The notes: generated by a model not told the origin, from the sequence alone. Positions 34,198 through 41,813 are shown, counted from the first letter of the stretch. The stretch: 64,000 bases of DNA from CAYRLW01 sp964425215 (GCA_964425215.1 CAYRLW010000009.1:1-64000), one strand, 5' to 3'. Translations and numbers: made by a program.

Positions 34198-35046
34198 ATG
34201 AAATCCATGTCTAGCTCTAAACGCATTCTTTTTAGAACAGCGTTTTATACGATTGGTACGCTTTTAGTTGCCCTGTGGCTCGTGCCCATAGTGATAGCCC
34301 TATTTACGTCCCTTAAGTCGATGGACGAAATAATGAGCAGTCCCCGTATGTGGGCACCCCCCAAAGTGGCCATATTTGCCAATTTTGCCGAAGTGTGGAC
34401 CAAGGTCGGTATGGCCCACTATGTGTTGAATACGTTTATCATTACTATCCCCTCGGTGGTCGGAGCGTTGCTAATCTCCAGCCTTGGGGCCTTCGCTTTG
34501 GCGTTTTACCGATTTCGCCTGAATAAAACGGTGCTTATCATCTTTATCACCGGGATGCTGATTCCCTTTCAGATGCTGTTGATTCCCGTGTACCGGTTTT
34601 CCGATTCCATGGGGCTTATCAACACGTACCCTGGAATTATTTTGTTTCATATTGCCTTTCAATTGGGCTTTTGTACGTTCTTTTTGCGTAACTTCATGAA
34701 ACAGATTCCCTTTAGCCTGGTCGAAGCTCCCCGGATAGACGGAGCTTCGGACTTTTATATCTACAGAAAAATAATCCTGCCCCTTTCCATTTCTTCCATG
34801 GCCGCCCTGGCGGTGTTGGAATTCACGTGGATTTGGAACGACCTATTGTGGTCCCTTATACTCCTGCAGGAGGATAAACTAAAACCCGTGACCCTGGGAC
34901 TAGCGAATATGCAGGGGGAGTTTATCTCCAATTACAACATGATCGCCGCCGGGTCCATTATCGCCGCGGGGGCTCCCCTGCTTATCTTCCTTTTATTCCA
35001 GCGGTACTTTATTTCCGGACTTACGGTGGGAGCGGAGAAGGGTTAA
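34198..35046 (+). CDS. Sugar ABC transporter permease, MalG/UgpE type
   Basis: 282 residues with six predicted helices and the EAA-like loop VEAPRIDGASDFYIYRKIILP (near 178). It follows the MalF-type gene by 9 bp with AGGGGG as ribosome site. Together the two make the membrane channel of a CUT1 importer. A strong bidirectional terminator (35097-35136) ends the operon, confirming that no ATPase gene follows in this transcript. Confidence 0.93.
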   Translation: MKSMSSSKRILFRTAFYTIGTLLVALWLVPIVIALFTSLKSMDEIMSSPRMWAPPKVAIFANFAEVWTKVGMAHYVLNTFIITIPSVVGALLISSLGAFALAFYRFRLNKTVLIIFITGMLIPFQMLLIPVYRFSDSMGLINTYPGIILFHIAFQLGFCTFFLRNFMKQIPFSLVEAPRIDGASDFYIYRKIILPLSISSMAALAVLEFTWIWNDLLWSLILLQEDKLKPVTLGLANMQGEFISNYNMIAAGSIIAAGAPLLIFLLFQRYFISGLTVGAEKG

Positions 35047-35096
35047 ACGAAAAACCGCTGACCTTGTAGCGGAGCCCTAAGCTCTATCGTTTAAAA

Positions 35097-35136
35097 GGCC
35101 CCCTAAAACCGTTCAGGTTTCAGGGGGCCCTGTTTT
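35097..35136. terminator. Bidirectional rho-independent terminator
   Basis: GGCCCCCT (35097-35104) pairs with AGGGGGCC (35122-35129), extended inside by AAACC/GGTTT around the loop GTTCA. On the plus strand it is followed by TGTTTTATT, on the minus strand by TTTTAAACG. It separates the sugar importer operon from the convergent hsp20 gene. Confidence 0.9.
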
Positions 35137-35692
35137 ATTCGCCTTCCTTGATAATTTCTATTTTGATTCCTTCATTTACCGTGGTATCCTCCTTGGGAGG
35201 AACGGTGATCCGCAAAATACCGTTGCGAAACACCGCCTTGACCTTTTCCTGATCAAATTTATCCGCCGGAACAAAGTACTTTTGTTTGTCGATGTCCTTC
35301 AGTTTAAGCCGGCGTTTAAAAAAGCGAACGTTTTCTTCCACCGGCTGATCTACGATAATGCGGGCCGAGAAAATCATGTAGTCCCCTTGGAACGAAAGGT
35401 CAATGTTTTTTTCGTCAAAGCCCGCCAGGGCGAATTCAAAAACCAGGGTCCGATCGGCGGTCATAAACACGTTCATGGGGGGGTAGGAATAGTTGGGATA
35501 ATAATCGATGTTTTCGTCCTGGGTGAAGGAAAAAGGACCCCGATCCGCCCGATCCCCAAAGGGGCCGCCGGGCCTAAAATGGGAATCGTACTGGTTAAAG
35601 TTCTTGCTGAACTCGTCGTGAAAATCCTGGGCCGCTTCGAAAATTTCATCGAAAATGGTTCCCAGATCCATGTACACCTTGTTGCCTCTCAT
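35135..35692 (-). CDS. Hsp20/alpha-crystallin family small heat-shock protein
   Basis: 185 residues. The first 75 residues are an aromatic- and Asp-rich N-terminal arm; the alpha-crystallin domain spans about 78-175 (PPMNVFMTADRTLVFEFALAG, then FFKRRLKL and FRNGILRITVPP, the GIL motif region with A-x-x-x-NGIL-x-I-x-x-P). It would act as an ATP-independent holdase. The start at 35692 has AGGAG before it; a longer frame to 35710 would place the start inside that site. No CIRCE element or other obvious heat-shock operator is seen upstream. Confidence 0.9.
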   Translation of the reverse strand: MRGNKVYMDLGTIFDEIFEAAQDFHDEFSKNFNQYDSHFRPGGPFGDRADRGPFSFTQDENIDYYPNYSYPPMNVFMTADRTLVFEFALAGFDEKNIDLSFQGDYMIFSARIIVDQPVEENVRFFKRRLKLKDIDKQKYFVPADKFDQEKVKAVFRNGILRITVPPKEDTTVNEGIKIEIIKEGE

Positions 35693-35883
35693 ATAAGGCT
35701 CCTGTTTCACCGGCCTTTTGGCCCGGCCTTGCTGGACCCTCCCAAGGAGCGATCCAAAGGGACGGATAGTATCTATCCCTTCTGATTAAATATACCCCTA
35801 ACGTACCGGTAAAGCAACATATTTTAAGCGGTGAATCAGCTACTAGGCGAGCCATAAATAACCGATACAAAAACGTATTACCT

Positions 35884-35919
35884 CCCCTCCGTATCGCCCC
35901 AAAGGAGGATACGAAGGGG
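35884..35919 (-). terminator. Hairpin downstream of the RseC-like gene
   Basis: CCCCTCCGTATC (35884-35895) and GATACGAAGGGG (35908-35919) pair in 11 of 12 positions. On the minus strand it follows the RseC-like stop by about 20 nt, with a T-run (GTTTTTG) about ten nt after the stem, so it may end the TPR-YmdB-RseC transcript. Confidence 0.45.
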
Positions 35920-35941
35920 AAGATGGTAAGGCGTCGCTCTG

Positions 35942-36409
35942 TTAGGACTCCACTTCCATGTGTTTGATTGGTTCCATGGAAGCGGATAAAAAGGAAAATT
36001 CGTTTTGGGGAAGTACCTGGATAACCTGGGGGGCGGCTTTGGTGGGAATCAATTTCCTAATCCAATAAATCGCGAAAAAGGTCGCGATAAGACCCACCAT
36101 GGCCACGGCGGCCCTTAAGGGATCGGAAGACTTGGGAGCCAGGACCATGGTAAGAATGTAGCCCAATGCGGCTACCACGAAGGGGGGCAGAAGAACCACC
36201 AGGCCCTGTCCCACGCTGGTAGCCAGGGGATTCTCTATCTCCACCGTGTCTCCCACCGAAAACTCTAAGCCCCTGTCGTTACGGGCCGTAAGGATATTTC
36301 CGTTCGATTGGCAGGAATGGTTCGAGCAGGCCACGCAGGCCCCCGGGCTTCCGCCTTTAAAGGTTATCGTCTCCCCCTCGATCGAGAGGACCGTTCCTAT
36401 CTCTTTCAT
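35942..36409 (-). CDS. RseC/MucC family positive regulator-like membrane protein
   Basis: 155 residues. An N-terminal cytoplasmic part has the cysteine pattern CVACSNHSCQSN (C25, C28, C33), matching RseC's Cys cluster; VGDTVEIENP follows; two membrane helices lie at about 70-90 and 98-118. RseC family members modulate sigma-E signalling or, in Rnf/Rsx contexts, the reduction of SoxR; neither partner is seen here. GGAGG precedes ATG 36409, lying inside the end of the YmdB-like gene, which overlaps this gene by 53 bp. Confidence 0.82.
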   Translation of the reverse strand: MKEIGTVLSIEGETITFKGGSPGACVACSNHSCQSNGNILTARNDRGLEFSVGDTVEIENPLATSVGQGLVVLLPPFVVAALGYILTMVLAPKSSDPLRAAVAMVGLIATFFAIYWIRKLIPTKAAPQVIQVLPQNEFSFLSASMEPIKHMEVES

Positions 36410-37199
36410 GCTGTACCTCCGGGCATGGAATACGTAATCTTTCTATGGAAACGGCCTGGCCGTTTCTTTCAATTTCTATCAATACACCCTGCAGTTCCGG
36501 TTTGTCCCAAGCGTCCCGGGTCCAGTCGGGGATTCCTGTCAGATATTCCTTAATCCGGCTTTGAATATCCGTACCCCCCACCGAATTGACGCTTCCGGTC
36601 CGGCCGGCGTCGGAAATCACCGCGGTACCTCCGGGTAAAACCCCCTGGTCCGCCGTTTGAACCCGCCCGTGGGAACCCACAACAGCGGAGCACAACCCGT
36701 CCGCCTGGGCGAAAAGCCCTAATTTTTCTGCGGTGGCTGAGGCGTGAAAGTCCAGGATCACGTAGGGCGTTTCCCGGCGGAGCCGTTCCAACAGTTCGGG
36801 TAAACGGGTAAAGGGACTGTCGGCGTGAAGTCTACCGAACCCGCTCTGGCCCAACAAAACCGCCACCGCCACCTTTTCGCCGCCCACCGTGTAGGTTCGA
36901 GCTCCCAGCCCCGGCGCAAAGACGCTTATATTGGCTGGCCGCAGAACGTAGGGCAGTTTATCCAGGTTTTGTACCAGATCTTTCTTATAAAAACAACAAT
37001 CCCCCGTGGTAATTACATCGGCCCCCAGTTTACGGATATACCCCGCATGGTTGCGGCCCAGGCCGCTCCCTCCGGTTGCCCCATCACCACAAGCGATGAC
37101 AAAGTCAACATTTTTTTCTTTTTTTACCGATGGAAGGGCGGTTTTGAACGCGTATACCCCCGCCTTGCCAATGATTTCCGCTACGTAGAGAACCTTCAA
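36357..37199 (-). CDS. YmdB-like (TIGR00282) phosphodiesterase-fold protein with altered active site
   Basis: 280 residues from a TTG start preceded by GGGG; MKVLYVAEIIGKAG then aligns with the YmdB start MRILFIGDVVG. The fold is clear along its length (YVLRPANISVFAPG; PYVILDFHASATAEK; AVVGSHGRVQTAD; GTAVISDAGRTGSVNSVGG). But nearly every metal ligand block differs: GD is AE, GEN is GDG, GNH is GDC, HAE is HAS and HTH is HGR. YmdB hydrolyses cyclic nucleotides with two Fe; this paralogue may be inactive or use another chemistry. Its C-terminus runs 53 bp into the RseC-like gene. Confidence 0.8.
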   Translation of the reverse strand: MKVLYVAEIIGKAGVYAFKTALPSVKKEKNVDFVIACGDGATGGSGLGRNHAGYIRKLGADVITTGDCCFYKKDLVQNLDKLPYVLRPANISVFAPGLGARTYTVGGEKVAVAVLLGQSGFGRLHADSPFTRLPELLERLRRETPYVILDFHASATAEKLGLFAQADGLCSAVVGSHGRVQTADQGVLPGGTAVISDAGRTGSVNSVGGTDIQSRIKEYLTGIPDWTRDAWDKPELQGVLIEIERNGQAVSIERLRIPCPEVQHERDRNGPLDRGGDDNL

Positions 37200-37214
37200 A
37201 AAAAACCCCAATTG

Positions 37215-37763
37215 TTATGAATTAAAGGACCGAAGGTGGGTCTTTTCTTGAAGACCCAATTCCGAAAGCCGTCTTCCAAATTCGGAAGCGGCACGATAAT
37301 CCTTTAATTCTTCGCATACATCCCGCAAATTGAACAGGCCGTCGTAATACATGGGAGCCAGTCCTACCGCTTGTTCAAAACACTCCCGGGCGCTTTCGTA
37401 ATCGCCCTCCGTAAAGTACAGGACCCCGAGGTTGTTCCAACACTTGGGGGAACGGGGATCCAATTGAAGGGCTTCCCGATACAGGGCTTCCGCCTCTTCA
37501 AAGCGCTCCAGTTCGTAGTAGATAAGTCCCAAGGATGCCCAGGCTTCCGCGTTCTGATCGTCGATAGAACGCACCCGGTCAAAACAGAGAACCGCGTCGT
37601 CGTACTCCCCCGTTTTTTGTAGCGCGATGCCCAAATTAAGCCATAACAGGGGATTTTCGGGATCCAAGGTCAGGGCTTTTCGAAAGAGAGGAATCGCGTC
37701 GTTCGGTCGGTTCGCCTCGGTCAAGGCGATACCAGAATCGTTTAAAGTGGCCGCCGTTTCCAT
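37215..37763 (-). CDS. TPR-repeat protein
   Basis: 182 residues made almost wholly of about five 34-residue tetratricopeptide repeats; the pattern A..L..LG.al...g.yd.Al..f..al.ldp is seen for example in PLLWLNLGIALQKTGEYDDAV and AEAWASLGLIYYELERFEEAE and PKCWNNLGVLYFTEGDYESAR. No signal peptide, so a cytoplasmic adaptor. AGGAGG precedes the ATG; TATACT-like sequence lies further upstream. It is the first gene of the transcript with the YmdB-like and RseC-like genes, 15 bp before the former's start. Confidence 0.9.
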   Translation of the reverse strand: METAATLNDSGIALTEANRPNDAIPLFRKALTLDPENPLLWLNLGIALQKTGEYDDAVLCFDRVRSIDDQNAEAWASLGLIYYELERFEEAEALYREALQLDPRSPKCWNNLGVLYFTEGDYESARECFEQAVGLAPMYYDGLFNLRDVCEELKDYRAASEFGRRLSELGLQEKTHLRSFNS

Positions 37764-37894
37764 AGGGTCCTCCTGACATTAAATATAGTATAAATTCGAT
37801 GAATAAACCAGGGTGATAGGACTCATATCCACAATCGGTGGTCTATGGTGGTAGATCAAAGGAAAAATATTTCAAATTATGAGCATATGACCGC

Positions 37895-37929
37895 TTGTAG
37901 CAAAGGCCGTCAGGTGATACACTTCGTTC
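37895..37929 (+). promoter_or_regulatory. Promoter of the TauE/SafE gene, -10 box 6 nt before ATG
   Basis: TTGTAG (37895-37900), exactly 17 bp, TACACT (37918-37923), then six nt and ATG 37930. No Shine-Dalgarno fits. Transcription should begin at or within a nucleotide or two of the start codon. Confidence 0.65.
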
Positions 37930-38718
37930 ATGAATACGGTACTTATAGTCGCTATAATTTTTGCTTTAACCGTGGTTATGATAATGAGCGGCCGGGGTGG
38001 GGGCAATTTTTACGTCGCCACCCTCGTCCTTGCGGGGGTGGCCATGCACACCGCATCCACCACGAGTCAGTTTATTCTCCTTTGCAGTTCCCTGGTGGGA
38101 GCCCTGGTCTACGGGAAGGCAAAAACCCTCTCCTGGCCCCTGGTGATATTTTTCGGGGGCCTCAACGCCTCCATGGCCTTTGTCGGAGGTTTTGAGGCTC
38201 GGGCCTTTGGGGGTAAAACCCTGGAGCTCGTGTTAGCGGTCCTTTTGGTCGTCGCCGGGGTCGCCATGCTCTTCCCGGAACGGCAAACGAAAAAGGAGGC
38301 CAAGTACGCCTTTGGTTTCTGGAATATCCGGGAAGGGGAGAACACCTACGTGATAAACCTCTGGCTTGCGGTACCCCTAACCATGGCTACGGGCTTTTTC
38401 GCGGGGATGGTAGGGATATCCGGGGGCTCCTTCCTCGTTCCCCTGATGGTCGTAGGGTGCGGCGTCCCCATGCGGACCGCCGTGGGTACCGCCACCGCCA
38501 TGCTCGCCGCTACCGCCCTAACCGGCTTTGCCGGCAACGCCCTCCACGGGGGCTTTGACGCGGCCCTCGCCATCCCCTCCGGGGCGGTGGCCATCATCGG
38601 CGGCTGGATCGGCGGCAAAATAGCCCTCAAAACCAAGCCCAAAAGCCTCAAAACCATTTCCGGCCTTTTAACCATCGCCGCGGCGTTTATTATGGCGTAT
38701 AACGCGCTTAAGATTTAA
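37930..38718 (+). CDS. TauE/SafE family (sulfite/organic anion) exporter
   Basis: 262 residues with about eight hydrophobic segments in two halves. The family blocks are GGNFYVATLVLAGVAMHTASTTS region in the first half and FFAGMVGISGGSFLVPLMVVG with TAVGTATAMLAATALTG in the second. Members export sulfite, sulfoacetate or related anions, or act in other sulfur traffic; the substrate is unknown. It stands alone between a divergent TPR gene and a convergent lipoprotein gene. The -10 box lies 6 nt before the ATG and no ribosome site exists. Confidence 0.88.
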   Translation: MNTVLIVAIIFALTVVMIMSGRGGGNFYVATLVLAGVAMHTASTTSQFILLCSSLVGALVYGKAKTLSWPLVIFFGGLNASMAFVGGFEARAFGGKTLELVLAVLLVVAGVAMLFPERQTKKEAKYAFGFWNIREGENTYVINLWLAVPLTMATGFFAGMVGISGGSFLVPLMVVGCGVPMRTAVGTATAMLAATALTGFAGNALHGGFDAALAIPSGAVAIIGGWIGGKIALKTKPKSLKTISGLLTIAAAFIMAYNALKI

Positions 38719-38737
38719 AGAGGGGGGGAGAAAGATC

Positions 38738-38761
38738 GGGGCCCGATTTTATTCGGGCCCC
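38738..38761. terminator. GC-rich hairpin between convergent genes
   Basis: GGGGCCCGA (38738-38746) pairs with TCGGGCCCC (38753-38761) around a six-nt loop. It lies between the stop of the exporter gene and the stop of the convergent lipoprotein gene. No long T-run follows on the plus strand. Confidence 0.55.
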
Positions 38762-38787
38762 ACGTATTAGAGACGTGATTCTATTGT

Positions 38788-39201
38788 TTAATAAAAGAAT
38801 GTTGATCCGCTAGTAGCGACTGTTCTAATCTTATACGTTGTACCGGATAAGAAGGTCCCCTTGTTTTCGGTCATTCCAAATGTATAAGGGCCACCACTTC
38901 CTGTGTATGTAACGGTCGCTGTATTACCACTGGTTGAAAATGTAACTATATTACCAGGGTCTGAGCTTCCAAGCTGTGAATTCCACCATGTATAATTAGC
39001 CGTATTATACAGAGTAGCGCTTGAGTCAAGGCAATCTTTAATACCCTGCTCATCGTGATTGTTCACAGCTGTGGTAAAAGTATTGATCCGGTCCCGGATG
39101 GTCTCTCCGGCGGGGGTACAGCTGGAGAGGGACCCGAAGGTAAGGGCGATAAGTAGTCCTGCGCCGAAAAGACCCAGGGTGATTTTTCCAATGGTACGCA
39201 T
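38788..39201 (-). CDS. Small lipoprotein with NTF2-like (DUF4878-type) fold
   Basis: 137 residues. Signal with lipobox SLSSC (Cys near 28). The mature start IRDRINTFTTAVNNHDEQGIKDCLDSSATLY follows the NTF2-like pattern (helix with 'f..A.n..D...i...l...a'), then beta strands rich in Thr/Gly/Ser (NIVTFSTSGNTATVTYTGSGG). Probably a surface or periplasmic lipoprotein; no known function. It is the last gene of a run with an SdpR/SdpI pair, another lipoprotein and a FecR-domain protein, 23 bp after the latter. Base use is a little richer in A/T than its neighbours. Confidence 0.65.
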   Translation of the reverse strand: MRTIGKITLGLFGAGLLIALTFGSLSSCTPAGETIRDRINTFTTAVNNHDEQGIKDCLDSSATLYNTANYTWWNSQLGSSDPGNIVTFSTSGNTATVTYTGSGGPYTFGMTENKGTFLSGTTYKIRTVATSGSTFFY

Positions 39202-39224
39202 GATTATCCTCCTTTAGGATACGG

Positions 39225-40244
39225 TTAATAGTCCGCTATGTTGGTGTAGGGCTCAAAGACCCTACGAAAATCCTCTAGGACCATATTGTATTTATCCAAA
39301 AAAGCCTGGTATTGGGGGTCCGCTTTAAGGATGTTCCGGGTCCGAAGTTGCACGTACAGGGGTCCCATGACAAAACGGCGGAGGGATAGGGCCGAAACGG
39401 TGTAGTAGCGATAATTAAGAATCGCGTTTCCCGTCTGCGTAGCCAGGGGGAACCAAACTTCGTCCCGATACTTTTGTTGTTGATCCTTGTCGGTTATGCT
39501 TTTCATTTTTTCTACCGCCGCGTCGGAATCGACCTTTGCGGTTTGATATTTGGCGACCCATTCGTCTAAACCCGCTTTGAATTGGTCCATCATGGTGCTG
39601 ATTTTATCCAAAGAAGAAACGGGGTCTGCCAAAAGGTCCTTGGTTTTATCCTGGGCCCAGGTGGAAAAATCCTGTTCCTTACCAATCACCGAATATTTTT
39701 CCCCCGGGGGACCGCCGGCGGGGACTTCGACGGCTTCCTTTTCCGTAAGGGAGACGGTTTTGCCGGCGGAGCTGACGTCCACTTGGCCGCTGTCCACCAG
39801 GAAGAGGGCACTGCCGTCGGGGCCCGCGAAGACGGTTACTTCGGTACCCCGGATACCGGCCACGGTGCTGATAGTGCCGATCCGGGGTTCTTTCCCCGCC
39901 AGGCGGTTAAAGCGCATGGCCACAGCCCCGACGGTGGTGGTCAGGACCTGTTCTTTTTGGCCGCCCTGTTCAACCTCCCGGATGGTAAAAACCGTGTTGG
40001 GCCGCACCCGAATGGTCGCCAGGTCGCCCTGGGATAGTTCCGCCAGGTCCGTCTTGCCGGTGATAACCGACTCGCCGGTTCGCAGTTGGGAACCGTAATC
40101 CAGGGACGAAAGGGCGCCCGAGTTATTTCGGAGTTTTGGATTCCCCTCCAAATAGGTAACCTCGGTATTTTGAGCCACTGCGAAGGTCCCCGGAAGGATC
40201 GATAGAAGAGTTAGAATTAGCGTTTTTGGAAGATTATGTTTCAT
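39225..40244 (-). CDS. Exported FecR-domain protein
   Basis: 339 residues. A signal peptide lies at about 1-24 (ending TFAVAQ). The FecR domain covers about 28-190: GSQLRTGESVITGKTDLAELSQ, ATIRVRPNTVFTIRE, and IGTISTVAGIRGTEVTVFAG, the usual 'P....VaGvRGTef.v' block. The C-terminal 150 residues are helical and not recognised. There is no N-terminal membrane anchor of the anti-sigma type and no sigma factor gene nearby, so this is the stand-alone envelope FecR kind rather than an iron regulator. It starts 1 bp after the upstream lipoprotein stop. Confidence 0.82.
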   Translation of the reverse strand: MKHNLPKTLILTLLSILPGTFAVAQNTEVTYLEGNPKLRNNSGALSSLDYGSQLRTGESVITGKTDLAELSQGDLATIRVRPNTVFTIREVEQGGQKEQVLTTTVGAVAMRFNRLAGKEPRIGTISTVAGIRGTEVTVFAGPDGSALFLVDSGQVDVSSAGKTVSLTEKEAVEVPAGGPPGEKYSVIGKEQDFSTWAQDKTKDLLADPVSSLDKISTMMDQFKAGLDEWVAKYQTAKVDSDAAVEKMKSITDKDQQQKYRDEVWFPLATQTGNAILNYRYYTVSALSLRRFVMGPLYVQLRTRNILKADPQYQAFLDKYNMVLEDFRRVFEPYTNIADY

Positions 40245-40245
40245 A

Positions 40246-40719
40246 TCAACGCCCCTGGGGTCCGGTAAAACCGAAGATTTTGGGAATAAACCAGTTTCTT
40301 CCCCCGGTGATAATCAAAAAAGTTCCGTATTTTGTCTGGATTTCCGCCACCGCGCCGTCCTTGGCCACGTATTTTTTAAAATAGGCCTGGACTTCCTTGT
40401 TATCCCCGAACTTGAGGTAGCTGGAAGGATCCACCGGCGTTACAGCCTTTACGTCCGCTTCGGCAAAGGTAAAGCCCGCACTCCGAAGGTTGCGCCACAG
40501 GGTCCGCAGATCCTGTTCCCGGAGGATAATTTCCCCGTCCAAAAGGAAGGGCAAGGACGAAAGCTCCACCAGCCTATCTTCGCTGGCTGTATTGAGCTCT
40601 TTAATCAATCCCCCTATCCTATTAGGATTCCTGGACGGGGGGACCGTGGAACAAGAAAAGATAAGGAAGAGCGAAAGGAAGAGAGCGCTTCCATACAGGA
40701 TTTTTTGTCGGTGTTTCAT
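40246..40719 (-). CDS. Lipoprotein of unknown function in FecR operon
   Basis: 157 residues. Hydrophobic signal and lipobox LIFSC (Cys about 23). The mature part has no recognised domain; LREQDLRTLWRNLRSAGFTF and VQAYFKKYVAKDGAVAEIQTKYGTFLIITGGRNWFIPKIFGF suggest a compact alpha/beta fold. It lies 3 bp after sdpI and 1 bp before the FecR-domain gene, so co-expression is nearly certain and it may form an envelope complex with the FecR protein (inference). Confidence 0.7.
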   Translation of the reverse strand: MKHRQKILYGSALFLSLFLIFSCSTVPPSRNPNRIGGLIKELNTASEDRLVELSSLPFLLDGEIILREQDLRTLWRNLRSAGFTFAEADVKAVTPVDPSSYLKFGDNKEVQAYFKKYVAKDGAVAEIQTKYGTFLIITGGRNWFIPKIFGFTGPQGR

Positions 40720-40722
40720 GGC

Positions 40723-41388
40723 TTAATGATAATCCGACGAAGTCCCCTTATCAAGCTTGTGAAAAAGAATATAGGAATAAAGGATGATATAAAGGGTTCC
40801 CAAGATTACCGCTGCCGTGGCGATCCCGGCGAGGAGGGGACTGTGGGGTTGGATAAGGGAAAGCCAAAAGATAAGGCCCATTAACACAAAGACCCAGGCT
40901 CCCCGGCGGTGGGTTTTTTGCCATACCTCCGGATTGGAAAGGGTCCAGGGTGTACGGATCCCCACAAAGAAATTGGTTCGAAGTTTTCCCATATAATTTC
41001 CCAGAATGATAAATAGTAGACCAATAAAAAGACGGGTGACTATTCCTACATCCAACTGGACCTGGAGTCCTGCCAAAGCTACTATCCATGCGATGGGAAT
41101 AAAAACAAGGGAAATGGCGACGGTAATGATACTGTACGCCTTCGCGTGGAGCCGATAAGATTCTTTCCGCGGATCGATAAGGGGCAGGATTTTCATCATG
41201 ATAAAAATCCCAAGGGGTAGGGAGCCCATCAGAAGAACCATCCAACGGGGGCCCCAATTATCCGCTTGGCCCCTAAAATTCCAGTGGATGGGGATGGTCT
41301 TAGGTAGTCGAGGAAGCAGAAGGGCTAAGCCGACCAAAGATACCAGGTTGATCAGTAGTATTACAATATCACTCTTTTTCGCTTTCAT
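40723..41388 (-). CDS. sdpI: SdpI/DUF1648 family membrane protein
   Basis: 221 residues with about six membrane helices. N-terminal DUF1648 block LPKTIPIHWNFRGQADNWGP and C-terminal SdpI block GNYMGKLRTNFFVGIRTPWTL followed by VWQKTHRRGAWVF are clear. In Bacillus subtilis SdpI gives immunity to the SdpC toxin and sequesters the repressor SdpR. GAGGA precedes ATG 41388 and the start overlaps the stop of the ArsR-family gene (ATGA), the same order as sdpRI. No sdpC-like toxin gene is visible; three envelope-protein genes follow instead. Confidence 0.85.
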   Translation of the reverse strand: MKAKKSDIVILLINLVSLVGLALLLPRLPKTIPIHWNFRGQADNWGPRWMVLLMGSLPLGIFIMMKILPLIDPRKESYRLHAKAYSIITVAISLVFIPIAWIVALAGLQVQLDVGIVTRLFIGLLFIILGNYMGKLRTNFFVGIRTPWTLSNPEVWQKTHRRGAWVFVLMGLIFWLSLIQPHSPLLAGIATAAVILGTLYIILYSYILFHKLDKGTSSDYH

Positions 41389-41654
41389 TTGCTTTTTTCC
41401 TCCTTTTTTAAGCCGTAAACCCACGCAACAAGTTCTTGAAACACCGACGTGTTAAGGGTGTACACGATGGTTTGACCCTCCCGTTCCGCCTGGACCAGAT
41501 CCGCCGCTTTTAGAACGTTCAAGTGATGACTAATCGAAGGCTTCCCGATGTCAAAAGCGTCGGCTATATCCCCAGCGGTAAGGGATCCATTTTTTAAGAG
41601 CTCCAAAATTCGCCGCCTGGTTGGATCGGCCAGGGCTTTAAACAATGACTCCAC
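41385..41654 (-). CDS. sdpR: ArsR/SdpR-family autorepressor
   Basis: 89 residues. The winged helix covers the whole protein: FKALADPTRRRILELLKNG, then AGDIADAFDIGKPSISHHLNVLKAADLV (recognition helix) and the wing AEREGQTIVYTLN. The metal-binding Cys of ArsR/SmtB is absent; this fits the SdpR branch, which is held at the membrane by SdpI. The start is GTG (41654) with GGGGG 5 nt upstream. A large inverted repeat in the promoter region (41671-41702) is a likely operator for autorepression. Confidence 0.85.
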   Translation of the reverse strand: MESLFKALADPTRRRILELLKNGSLTAGDIADAFDIGKPSISHHLNVLKAADLVQAEREGQTIVYTLNTSVFQELVAWVYGLKKEEKSK

Positions 41655-41668
41655 GATAGCCCCCTAGT

Positions 41669-41702
41669 ATTTCGATATTTTGAATATTATCGAAATATCG
41701 AA
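41669..41702 (-). promoter_or_regulatory. Inverted-repeat operator upstream of sdpR
   Basis: TTCGATATTT (41671-41680) and AAATATCGAA (41693-41702) are exact reverse complements separated by 12 bp; an inner pair ATTTCGATA (41669-41677) and TATCGAAAT (41688-41696) is nested in it. The site lies 15-48 bp upstream of the GTG start, where an ArsR-family dimer would block transcription. Confidence 0.65.
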
Positions 41703-41785
41703 TAATTGTCAAGGGAAAAGTATACAGCAATTAGATCTTAAAGAATCTAAGATTATAAGAATTTCCATTTTGTCAGTTTTATCTA

Positions 41786-41813
41786 TTGACAACCCGTTTT
41801 GGCATATTATAAT
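41786..41813 (+). promoter_or_regulatory. Strong sigma70-type promoter of the liv-creatininase operon
   Basis: TTGACA (41786-41791), 16 bp, TATAAT (41808-41813): a full consensus match. The expected start of transcription is near 41820, giving a leader of almost 200 nt before the first gene. TATGCATA palindromes occur at 41815-41822 and again 40 bp later at 41855-41862, the latter within the longer palindrome TGCATATATATGCA (41847-41860); they are candidate operators. Confidence 0.8.

Noticed and set aside
35692..35830. CIRCE or similar heat-shock operator upstream of hsp20
   Set aside because: No TTAGCACTC-type inverted repeat was found; only a short GGATAG/TATCC repeat and a GGCC-rich hairpin are present.
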